From positions 1 through 33,092 of the forward strand of contig WRMS01000006.1 in NCBI GenBank assembly GCA_009777025.1: a stretch of DNA of 33,092 nucleotides. Direction: 5' to 3'. The notes under the pieces are model-generated. The model was given only the letters and a program-made list of their open reading frames with translations. It was not told the origin of the DNA and did not search any database. The stretch comes from Clostridiales bacterium. GTDB lineage: Bacteria > Bacillota > Peptococcia > DRI-13 > UBA5745. Position 1 is the first letter of the stretch. The number at the start of each line of letters is the position of its first letter. The position numbers were made by a program, and so were the translations under genes. Shown here one piece after another: positions 27,101-33,092 of this stretch.

Positions 27101-30100
27101 AACACGGAGCTCGAGAACCTAAATTGTTCGAACAACCTGCTGGCAGAGCTGGATGTAAACCAAAACACGGAGCTCGAGAACCTAGTTTGTTCGAACAACC
27201 TGCTGACAGAACTGGATGTAAGCCAAAACACCGCACTACGGAGCCTTGACGTAGACGATAACCTCCTAACAGAGCTGGATGTAAGCCAAAACCCAGACCT
27301 GAAGTATTTACATTGCTCCGGTAATATGCTGACCGGGCTGGACTTCACGCTGAACCCGGCCCTCGAGGATCTGTTTTGCGACGATAACCTCCTGACAGAG
27401 CTGGATGTAAGCCAAAACCCATACCTGCAGTATTTATGTTGCTCCGGCAATATGCTGACCGGGTTGAATGTAACGCAAAATCCTTTCCTTTGGATTCTAT
27501 ACTGTTTGGATAACCTCCTGACAGAGCTGGATGTAACGCAAAATCCTTTCCTTTGGAAACTGTATTGTTCGAACAACCTCCTGACCGAACTAGATGTGAC
27601 GCAAAATACGGAGCTCGAGTACCTAGATTGTTCGAACAACCTGCTAACCGAGTTGGATGTGACAAATAATCCATCCTTTTGGGAGCTTTATTGCTACGAC
27701 AACTACATGACTTCCCTGGATGACGTCGCCGGTTGGCAGGCGCTGGGGCTTAAGATCAACAGCCCTGATAACCTGGATAGCGGAGATTTCCGCTTCTATA
27801 ACCAGAAGTCGAGTATTGTCGAACCGATCATCACGATTCTGTCTCAGCCTGAGGACCTGACAGTGAATTTCCAGGATGGCATACTCATCGGGAGCGATAC
27901 CTTGAGCATCGCCGCGGAAGTGAAGCCTGAGACAGAATTAACCTATACCTGGTATCAGCGTCTTGGCGAAGACCCGGATCCGGCGAAAGACAGGCCTGTC
28001 GGCAATGAAACAAGCCTGGCCATATCGCCGCTGCTGCCGGAAGGCCTTGCGATTGGCTTCTACTACTATTACTGTGTGGTTGGCGCGGAAAACGCGATCG
28101 ACGTAACCAGCAGAGTCGCGGAAGTATTTGTTGCCCATGCCATCACCGATCCGGGCGTACAGATCCTTGCCCACCCCGCCGAAAACACTGTTGTTACCGA
28201 AGGGGAAATCGGAGGCAGTTTGTGCATCGACGCGATCCCCATTGGTACGGATACAGTGTACTTTCAATGGTACAGCAATACTGTCGCCTCCAACAAAGGC
28301 GGTACGCCAATTTATGGCGCGACTTCCCCGGATTTTGCGATTCCGGCGGATCTAACGGCGGACGGCAGCCCCTATTACTTCTATTGCGAGGCATCCGTCG
28401 TGTTCACCAGCGAATTCAGCGATGTTGCGATGGTCACGGTACTGCCACAGAAGGGCGAACTCACTTATGCGGAGGCTTTCCCGGACGACAATTTCCGCGC
28501 GGCAGTGCTGGAATTGCTGAATGCGGACGGTGGCGACAGAACCGGCGAAAGCCTTCTCAGCGAGACCGACCGCGCGTGGATGGCAGGACTGGAAGTATTG
28601 GACGTGTCTGACAGAAGCATCGCAGATATGACCGGCCTGGCTTATTTTACCGGGCTTTGGGACTTGAATTGCTCCGGCAACTTCCTGACAGAACTGGATG
28701 TAACGCAAAACACGGCGCTCGAGTACATATATTGTTGGAACAACCAATTGGCAGAACTGGATGTAACGCAAAACACGGCGCTCGTGTACCTAGATTGTTG
28801 GAGCAACCTGCTGGCAGAACTGGATGTGCGCCAAAACACCGCATTATTGGTTCTTGACGCAGGAGATAATCTCCTGACAGAGCTGGATGTTAGACAAAAC
28901 ACAGACCTGATGCGCCTCTATTGCGACAATAACCTCCTGACAGAACTGGATGTAAGCCAAAACTCAGACCTGCAGTTTTTATATTGCTCCGGCAATATGC
29001 TGACCGGGCTGGACGTCACGCTGAACCCGGCACTCGAGGATCTGTATTGCGAGAATAACCTCCTGACAGAACTGGATGTAACGCAAAACCCAGACCTACA
29101 GTATTTATATTGCGCCGGCAATATGCTGACCGGGCTGGACGTCACGCTGAACTCGGCCCTCGAGGATCTGTATTGCGAGAATAACCTCCTGACAGAGCTG
29201 GATGTTAGACAAAACACAGGCCTTATGCACCTCTATTGCAACGGCAACCTATTGACAGAGCTGGATGTGAGGCAAAATACGGAACTCGAGTTCCTAGATT
29301 GTTCGAACAACCTGCTGACCGAGTTGGATGTAACAAATAAACCATACCTTAATATGCTTTATTGCTACGACAACTACATGACTTCCCTGGATGACGTCGC
29401 CGGTTGGCAGGCGCTGGGGCTTAAGATCAACAGCCCCGATAACCCGGATAGCGGAGATTTCCGCTTCTATAACCAGAAGTCTGGTATTGTCGATCCGATC
29501 ATCACGATTCTCTCTCAGCCTGAGGAAATGGAAGTACGGTTCACGGATGGTAAACCCAACGGAGAATATAGCCTGCACATTGCCGCTGAAGTAACCGCCG
29601 ACATAGAGCTGCACTACTTCTGGTATCAACTCCTTGGCGCGCTACCGGATCCGGCTGTCGATACGCTGGTGGGTACGGACGCCGATTTACTCCTGACGCC
29701 GCTGGTGGCGCAGGAACCCGCAGCATTGTACTTCTACTGTGTAGTCACCGCGGAAGGCGCAGCCAGTGTAACGAGCAGGGTAGTGGAAGTCGAAGTCGTC
29801 ATCATTACCTCAGACCCCGGTGTGAAGATTCTCACACATCCTGCGGAGAACACCATTGTTACGGAAGGGGCGATTCAGGAAAGCCTGTTCATCGAAGCTA
29901 TACCCCTCGGCGACGCCATCGTTTATTACCAGTGGTACAGTCATCCGATCGCACTTAATACAGGCGGCACGCCCATTGTCGGCGCCACTTCCCCCACGTT
30001 TGCGATTCCCACGGACCTGACAGCGGAGGATAGCCCCTATTACTTCTACTGCGAAGCTTCCGTCATATTCACCAATGAATTCAGCCTTGTCGCAACGGTC

Positions 30101-33092
30101 ACGGTACTGCCGCCGAAAGAAGGAATCACCTTCGAAGAAGCTTTCCCGGATGATAATTTCCGCGCGGCGGTGCTGGAATTGCTGAATGCGGACGGCGGCG
30201 ACAGAACCGGCGAAAGCCTTCTCAGCGAAGCCGACCGCGCGTGGATGGCAGCCTTAACGGAACTGAATGTAAGCTATCGAACGATCGCCGACCTGACCGG
30301 GATAGCCTACTTTACTTCTTTGGAAACGCTGAATTGCAGGAACAACTTGCTGACCAGCCTGGATGTAACGCAGAATACGAATCTGGTGAATCTGTCCTGC
30401 CAAGAAAACGCGTTGACGGCGCTTGACCTGTCCGCCGCACCTGCCCTGGCGGTATTGAATTGCTTTAGCAATCAGCTGGCGGAACTCGACCTGTCAAACA
30501 ACCCGGCGCTGGTCAGGCTGAACTGTACAGACAATGCGCTGACCAAGCTGGATGTGACAGGCAATACGGCGCTGACCTATCTTAACTGTCAGGAGAATGA
30601 CATTGCTGCGCTCAATGTGACCAACAACACCGCCCTGACGTATCTCGAATGCTGGAACAACCCGCTGACGGAGTTGGATGTGTCGCAGAATACCGCCCTG
30701 ACCGTCCTGATCTGCGGACGCTTTGACGGCGGCGAAGGCTTACTGACGGAACTGGATGTGTCGCAAAATACCGAACTGATCCAACTGGAGTGCTGGGGAG
30801 AACTGACAGAACTGGATCTTTCTCAAAACACGAAGCTCGTCAGGCTGCATTGCGGCGGCAACCTGCTGACAAGCCTGGATTTGTCAAACAACCCGGAACT
30901 TCAGGTCGTCTACTGCGGCGACAACCTCCTGACTGAACTGGATTTATCCCATAACGCGATGCTGTTCGAGCTGTATTGCGCCAATAATCTCTTGACGAAG
31001 ATCGACCTGTCGGGAAGCCCCGCTTTGCAGCTCCTGTCCTGCGGCGGCAATAAGCTGGAGGATTTGGATGTATCCGCTACGCCGGCACTGGCTTTCCTCT
31101 GGTGCAGCGATAATCAACTCGCCTCCCTGGATGTGACGGTGCTTCCCGCGCTTGTGCAGCTATACTGCCAGGGTAATCGCCTGACTGCGCTGGACGTCAC
31201 GATGAACCCCGAACTGGATTGGCTGTTCTGCTATAACAACCAACTGACTGGCTTGGATGTATCCCATTCTGCTACTGCAGGCCTTACGAGACTCTATTGC
31301 TACAACAACTACATGACTTCCCCGGATGACGTCATTGGTTGGAACTTACACAGCTATCTGCAGAGCATCAACAGCCCCGGCAATCTGGAAAGCGGCAACT
31401 TCCGCTACTACAACCAGCTCGACCCCTCAGTGGAGCCGGGCGTCATTATCACCATCCAGCCTGCGCCGGAAACAATCGTAACAGAGGGCGAAATCCTCGA
31501 AAGCTTGTATATCGAAACGATTCCCATCGGCAATGCGCAGATAAGCTATCAGTGGTATCGCAACGATAATCCGTCGAACAGCGGCGGTACGCCCATTGAA
31601 GGTGCGCAGGCGTCGGTCTTTGCGATTCCCGCTGACTTGACAGCCGGCGGCAGTCCCTATTACTTCTACTGTGTAGCAACGGGAGGGACCAGCCATGATG
31701 TGAGCGATATCGCAATGGTGACGGTTGTTCTTCCCCAAGTAAGCCTAACCTATGCCGAAGCTTTCCCCGACGCCAACTTCCGCGAAGCGGTACTGGAGAT
31801 CGTGAATGACGCGGACGATGGTGACAGAACAGGCGCAAGCGCTGTCTCCGCCGGAGATATCGCCTTCCTTGCCGGGATAGAGGTATTGGATGTATCCGGC
31901 AGAGGCATCGCCGATTTGACCGGGATCGCGTACTTCCCCGGGCTGGTCGCACTGGATTGCAAAGACAATGTTCTGACCGCGCTGAACTTGAGCCCCCTGG
32001 TAAACCTGGAAGATTTGAACTGTAATCTCAACCAGCTGACTTCTCTGGATTTGACGATGTTGCCTACGCTGCTTTCGGTGACCTGCAACAGAAACCTGTT
32101 GACGGAGATTCACGTGGCGGGACTTGAGAATCTTGCGACATTGGGCTGTGGTTCAAATCAAATCGGGACGCTTGATTTATCAGGCTTAAGTAGCCTCGAA
32201 AACTTGTTCTGTGACAATAATCTGCTTACGGACCTGAATCTGTCGGGCCTGGACGCGCTGGAGGCTGTCTGGTGTTATAACAATCGCCTGACAGGGCTGG
32301 ACCTGCGGGAAACACCCGGGATTGGATGGCTGGCCTGCTACGAAAATGATATGGTCTCGCCGGACAGCGTCCTCGGCTGGGAGGATTTGGACTTGATCAT
32401 CAATAAGACCGACGACCTGAATACCGGCACCTTCCTCTTCCATAATCAGAGAACCACCTCCGTGGTCGTCGAACTGACAGAGATCGCTGTGACCACGCCG
32501 CCGGCGGTTATCGAATATATACAAGGCGAAGCGCTTTCCCTGGCGGGCATGGTCGTCACTGCCCATTATAGCGACGGCAGTGAAGCCACCGTCACAGGTT
32601 ACACTGCAGAGCCGGCTGAGGGTACAATTCTTGATTCACTTGGCGATGTGACAGTCACGCTGCGTTATACCGAGGGGGTCGTCACCGGCACAGCCGCGTT
32701 CCTTGTCCATGTCGAGCCGGCGCCGGTCGCCGTCATACTGGATAGTATCAGCATTTCCACCTATCCCCAACAAACCGAATACACGCTTGGCGACGCCCTT
32801 TCCTTGGCGGGCATGGTCGTCACTGCCCATTACAGCGACGGAAGCACAAGTCCGGTCACAGGCTTTAGCACAGATGTAGAGGCGGGAACCATATTGGATA
32901 CGCCCGGCACACAGACCGTGACAGTAAGCTACACGGAGGACGGCATAACCGTTACTGCTTCGTTCAGCATAATGGTGGATGTAGCGGTTGCCGACCCGGT
33001 ATTGGACGGCGTCAGTATCGGTGCTTATCCGACAAAGACAAGTTATATTGCAGGAGAGAGGCTTGACCTGAGTGGGCTGTCTATTATTGCCA
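21119..33092 (+). CDS. giant secreted LRR / Ig-like repeat surface protein, at least 3991 aa, 3' end outside the window
   Basis: One uninterrupted frame by my reading, missing from the ORF track because it has no stop in the window. Residues 1 to about 40 are a signal peptide (basic FFSNRKKG, then a hydrophobic core). Approximate domains: Ig-like 101-188; LRR1 191-341; two Ig 344-551; LRR2 560-904; four Ig 905-1327; LRR3 1330-1611; two Ig; LRR4 1830-2234; two Ig; LRR5 2448-2791; two Ig; LRR6 3003-3436; one Ig; LRR7 3543-3781; then at least three bacterial Ig-like (Big_3 type) units. Each LRR domain opens with AFPDANFR...LLNADGGDR and closes with SPDDVIGW...INSPxNL...FRYYNQ; the repeat is 21 residues (LxCxxNxLTxLDVSxNTxLxx). 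The Ig-like modules share YQWY, GATSPxFxIPADLTADGSPYYFYC. It is probably a cell-surface binding protein; the anchor lies beyond the window. GGGGGAGG sits 8 nt before the ATG. Confidence 0.95.
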   Translation, partial: MHSKQTSFFSNRKKGMLFKLPLVVMLILQLAASPLLALVEEPLPESLFSVYPEADNPGLSEALPDGNPDYHDEDTDYPSLVPLDDEVVDRFISLLTEPEDIHTIEGAVAGSLFVEALGFESELTFQWFEGAFATDRSGLLIEGATKSMFDIPPDLDAGTYYYYCIVSAEDAVSAISIAAIVTVEPPKYIRYIDSIPDANFRSFVLSYLNWDGGRRTDDSPITDADIATLAVISQLVLSDMGIADLTGIQLFTGLQVLDCRGNFLTSLDLSYNPNLSSLYCANNQLTGLDVSANLVLNRLICNNNDMASPDDVIGWEAIGLMINSPDNLGSGSFHFYNQRGVIEKPQIKITAQPVNGTMGLINGRLDYSCILSVAAEINSGDKLYYQWYWLTGEAPDPNADIPVGAEASLEVTPELVDFQYQWLYTFYCVIHADSAESVISDIAEVELTEIMMCPDTSFFLQPEAMTIVTEGAISGSLYAEAVTYKVDVAYQWFRTDTPDDYYYATPIAGATSPEFVIPEDLTADGSPYYFYCRAAGWVDVDISELATVVVEPKKTDFITYAEAFPDANFCAAVLKLINAGDEINRTEDSPLTEEDQRFLAAVEELDLFKLNITDLTGLPYFSGMIRFSCAGNQLTKLDVRPFTALEWLSCHENQLTDLDVSQNTALERLTCYDNRLETLILTENAALQVLYCYNNRLEMLYLTDNPLLSELACNNNRIQWLDVSQNPSLLSLYCDDNLLLDLDITQNTALLNLSCSNNILTDLDVSQNSALRTIDCSGNLLYELDVTQNPLLSDLLCADNRLVKLDVSNSTGLAYIDCSNNLLEELDVSQNAALLYLYCFENRLTGLELAKSDTIWRLYCYNNYMTSPDDVIGWQTKNNLVINSPGNLNSGTFRYFNQKSGVIRPSIIIRSQPEDLLILIQDEITSPDTLTIDAIANPDAELTYAWYQLLGEEPNPATDRFMATGASFSVAPLLSSYPYGGLFYFYCVVGAENADSVISRVAYVYITYVFVDPGVEIVTQPEANTTVTEGEIEGSLYIHAKPIGNTTVSYQWYRNTSASNTGGMRIEGATSPEFMIPADLTADGSPYYYYCVASGGIDSPASEVATVTVVTKSTFTTIEIITQPLSGRLRIINGRLDYSYILYVEAEADNGATLQYQWFYRSGSAPNPGYDRLVGSEADLEISIELLSGFSHLQSYDFYCIVSAEGADSVTSSAANINVVDTTMYPDTFFLLQPAAETVVTEGFISGSLYAEAWTYKVDVEYQWYSMLSADPASGITPIEGATSPSFRIPADLAADGSPYYFLCGASGWTEVIFSNPAVVVVKPEPGQITYEAAFPDVNFRDAVIALLNTDGGDRAGDSVISEDDLMRMARMTELHISNQRIADLTGIAYFPSLLTLDCSNNQLTALDVSQNAGLRILSCQFNAITELDLSSNPALLVLNCNNNRLVSLILTQNRALLSLNCAGNNLAKLDLTGVLDLSVLFCQENDLTALNLTNNASLMHLECWDNPLTDLDLSGNPYLTTLICGRFDSGEGFLTELDVSQNKELVYIWCSGNQLSSLDVSQNTKLNRLFCNDNYIASPDDVKGWQEIGLEINSPESLNAGTFRYYNQKETIAKPVITILSQPEDKVLIYQDGILVGTDDLHITAEATLGAELTYTWYLLLGEEPDPTKDEAVITGADISLTQLLSPAVAEIYYFYCVVAAEGADNVISRVVEVTILGSITGPDVQIIAQPAENTVVTEGEIEGSLCIDAIPIGTDTVFFQWYINTVASNEGGSPIYSSPTSSDFPIPTNLTADGSPYYFYCEASVGSTSKFSDVAIVTVLPAKTGVTYAEAFPDANFREAVLGLLNADGGDRTGESHLSEADRAWMAGLEELEIFNRSIADMTGLAYFTGLSYLHCSDNQLTELDVTQNTELEYLNCWNNLLVELDVSQNTALRILDVGDNLLTELDLSNNAMLVNLYCDYNLLAELDVSQNTELENLDCRNNLLAELDVSQNTELENLNCSNNLLAELDVNQNTELENLVCSNNLLTELDVSQNTALRSLDVDDNLLTELDVSQNPDLKYLHCSGNMLTGLDFTLNPALEDLFCDDNLLTELDVSQNPYLQYLCCSGNMLTGLNVTQNPFLWILYCLDNLLTELDVTQNPFLWKLYCSNNLLTELDVTQNTELEYLDCSNNLLTELDVTNNPSFWELYCYDNYMTSLDDVAGWQALGLKINSPDNLDSGDFRFYNQKSSIVEPIITILSQPEDLTVNFQDGILIGSDTLSIAAEVKPETELTYTWYQRLGEDPDPAKDRPVGNETSLAISPLLPEGLAIGFYYYYCVVGAENAIDVTSRVAEVFVAHAITDPGVQILAHPAENTVVTEGEIGGSLCIDAIPIGTDTVYFQWYSNTVASNKGGTPIYGATSPDFAIPADLTADGSPYYFYCEASVVFTSEFSDVAMVTVLPQKGELTYAEAFPDDNFRAAVLELLNADGGDRTGESLLSETDRAWMAGLEVLDVSDRSIADMTGLAYFTGLWDLNCSGNFLTELDVTQNTALEYIYCWNNQLAELDVTQNTALVYLDCWSNLLAELDVRQNTALLVLDAGDNLLTELDVRQNTDLMRLYCDNNLLTELDVSQNSDLQFLYCSGNMLTGLDVTLNPALEDLYCENNLLTELDVTQNPDLQYLYCAGNMLTGLDVTLNSALEDLYCENNLLTELDVRQNTGLMHLYCNGNLLTELDVRQNTELEFLDCSNNLLTELDVTNKPYLNMLYCYDNYMTSLDDVAGWQALGLKINSPDNPDSGDFRFYNQKSGIVDPIITILSQPEEMEVRFTDGKPNGEYSLHIAAEVTADIELHYFWYQLLGALPDPAVDTLVGTDADLLLTPLVAQEPAALYFYCVVTAEGAASVTSRVVEVEVVIITSDPGVKILTHPAENTIVTEGAIQESLFIEAIPLGDAIVYYQWYSHPIALNTGGTPIVGATSPTFAIPTDLTAEDSPYYFYCEASVIFTNEFSLVATVTVLPPKEGITFEEAFPDDNFRAAVLELLNADGGDRTGESLLSEADRAWMAALTELNVSYRTIADLTGIAYFTSLETLNCRNNLLTSLDVTQNTNLVNLSCQENALTALDLSAAPALAVLNCFSNQLAELDLSNNPALVRLNCTDNALTKLDVTGNTALTYLNCQENDIAALNVTNNTALTYLECWNNPLTELDVSQNTALTVLICGRFDGGEGLLTELDVSQNTELIQLECWGELTELDLSQNTKLVRLHCGGNLLTSLDLSNNPELQVVYCGDNLLTELDLSHNAMLFELYCANNLLTKIDLSGSPALQLLSCGGNKLEDLDVSATPALAFLWCSDNQLASLDVTVLPALVQLYCQGNRLTALDVTMNPELDWLFCYNNQLTGLDVSHSATAGLTRLYCYNNYMTSPDDVIGWNLHSYLQSINSPGNLESGNFRYYNQLDPSVEPGVIITIQPAPETIVTEGEILESLYIETIPIGNAQISYQWYRNDNPSNSGGTPIEGAQASVFAIPADLTAGGSPYYFYCVATGGTSHDVSDIAMVTVVLPQVSLTYAEAFPDANFREAVLEIVNDADDGDRTGASAVSAGDIAFLAGIEVLDVSGRGIADLTGIAYFPGLVALDCKDNVLTALNLSPLVNLEDLNCNLNQLTSLDLTMLPTLLSVTCNRNLLTEIHVAGLENLATLGCGSNQIGTLDLSGLSSLENLFCDNNLLTDLNLSGLDALEAVWCYNNRLTGLDLRETPGIGWLACYENDMVSPDSVLGWEDLDLIINKTDDLNTGTFLFHNQRTTSVVVELTEIAVTTPPAVIEYIQGEALSLAGMVVTAHYSDGSEATVTGYTAEPAEGTILDSLGDVTVTLRYTEGVVTGTAAFLVHVEPAPVAVILDSISISTYPQQTEYTLGDALSLAGMVVTAHYSDGSTSPVTGFSTDVEAGTILDTPGTQTVTVSYTEDGITVTASFSIMVDVAVADPVLDGVSIGAYPTKTSYIAGERLDLSGLSIIA
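27011..27262 (+). repeat. 63-bp tandem repeats inside LRR4
   Basis: Units begin at 27011, 27074, 27137 and 27200 and encode 21-residue leucine-rich repeats. The first three differ from one another at only a few positions around GGCAGAACTGGATGTAAGCC; the fourth diverges in its second half. Similar units continue less perfectly on both sides. Confidence 0.85.
28991..29242 (+). repeat. 126-bp tandem repeat (two LRR units) inside LRR5
   Basis: GGCAATATGCTGACCGGGCT starts at 28991 and again at 29117, exactly two 63-bp LRR units apart, and the first 90 or so bases of each unit are almost identical. A related copy of this pair occurs in LRR4 near 27321-27470. Confidence 0.8.
32476..33092 (+). repeat. 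tandem bacterial Ig-like (group 3 type) domains, 264-bp period, cut by the window edge
   Basis: Three units with the pattern Y-x-x-G-x-x-L-x-L-x-G-M-V-V-T-A-x-Y-S-D-G-S, the last one incomplete. TGGCGGGCATGGTCGTCACT occurs at 32541 and again at 32805, exactly 88 codons apart, with almost no changes around it. Such domains usually form stalks lifting the binding region off the cell surface. Confidence 0.85.

Larger units (their letters stand above)
25970..29500 (+). repeat. two adjacent kilobase-scale intragenic duplications (1860 and 1671 bp)
   Basis: Unit 25970-27829 and unit 27830-29500 each run Ig-Ig-LRR, begin with ATCACGATTCT, and share long nearly identical stretches, for example GGCAGTTTGTGCATCGACGC in the Ig part and GACTTCCCTGGATGACGTCG in the closing cap of LRR4 and LRR5. 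Both periods are multiples of three. The length difference comes mainly from the number of 63-bp LRR units. A third, more diverged unit starts at 29501. Confidence 0.8.

Noticed and set aside
27011-29242. Regular 63-bp repeats as a possible CRISPR array
   Set aside because: The repeats are contiguous, without unique spacers, remain in frame, and encode leucine-rich repeats; no cas genes are present.
23153-32830. Many minus-strand ORFs of 60-258 aa between 23 and 33 kb (for example 24041-24817 and 27004-27639)
   Set aside because: They lie antisense to the giant LRR/Ig frame, have repetitive low-complexity translations such as SSSVFWLTSSSASRLF that mirror the LRR repeats, and lack ribosome sites.

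Overview
The window looks like a chromosomal segment of a Gram-positive, anaerobe-type Bacillota (class Clostridia is my inference). The evidence is strong purine-rich ribosome binding sites, an LPXTG sortase substrate, a PrsA lipoprotein foldase, the clostridial gene order ispE-glmU-prs-pth-mfd-prsA, and no outer-membrane genes. Base composition is moderate (about half GC by eye), except for a clearly AT-rich patch at about 15.1-17.0 kb.

Layout. 1-600: the first codons of a minus-strand gene, an unidentified possibly structured leader, and a TSCPD-domain gene. 775-3834: a 1019-aa LPXTG-anchored surface protein (beta-helix-like repeats, then InlB B-type repeats). 4098-5595: a small drug-export membrane protein, an ArsC/Spx-family protein and a YdbC/PC4-type protein. 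5600-6120: a low-information stretch with a promoter, inverted repeats and one doubtful ORF. 6125-14947: the minus-strand housekeeping run ispE, glmU, prs, pth, mfd, prsA, covering isoprenoid precursors, UDP-GlcNAc, PRPP, tRNA recycling, transcription-coupled repair and secreted-protein folding. 15230-17216: an AT-rich plus-strand cassette of unknown small membrane proteins, with one gene duplicated, one truncated copy and a decayed third remnant. 17213-20790: a tightly packed minus-strand set encoding a DUF1624-type membrane protein, a MobA/MocA-like nucleotidyltransferase, an aldo/keto reductase and a uroporphyrinogen-decarboxylase-like protein.

21119-33092: the largest object in the window, absent from the supplied ORF track because it has no stop before the window ends. 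I read it as one uninterrupted plus-strand frame of at least 3991 codons. It has a signal peptide, seven leucine-rich-repeat domains (each opened by an FPDxNFR cap and closed by an SPDDVxGW...INSP...FNQ cap), at least a dozen Ig-like modules between them, and a C-terminal train of bacterial Ig-like domains running off the edge. Nearly all minus-strand ORFs listed between 23 and 33 kb are shadows of it. Its DNA carries 63-bp and 126-bp tandem repeats and kilobase-scale internal duplications, so it should be prone to copy-number change.

The two surface proteins suggest a cell envelope rich in long modular proteins. The best candidates for something undescribed are the giant LRR/Ig protein and the duplicated membrane-protein cassette at 15.2-17.2 kb. 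No rRNA, tRNA, CRISPR array, transposase or integrase was recognised. All domain calls are from reading motifs by eye; no database search was run.
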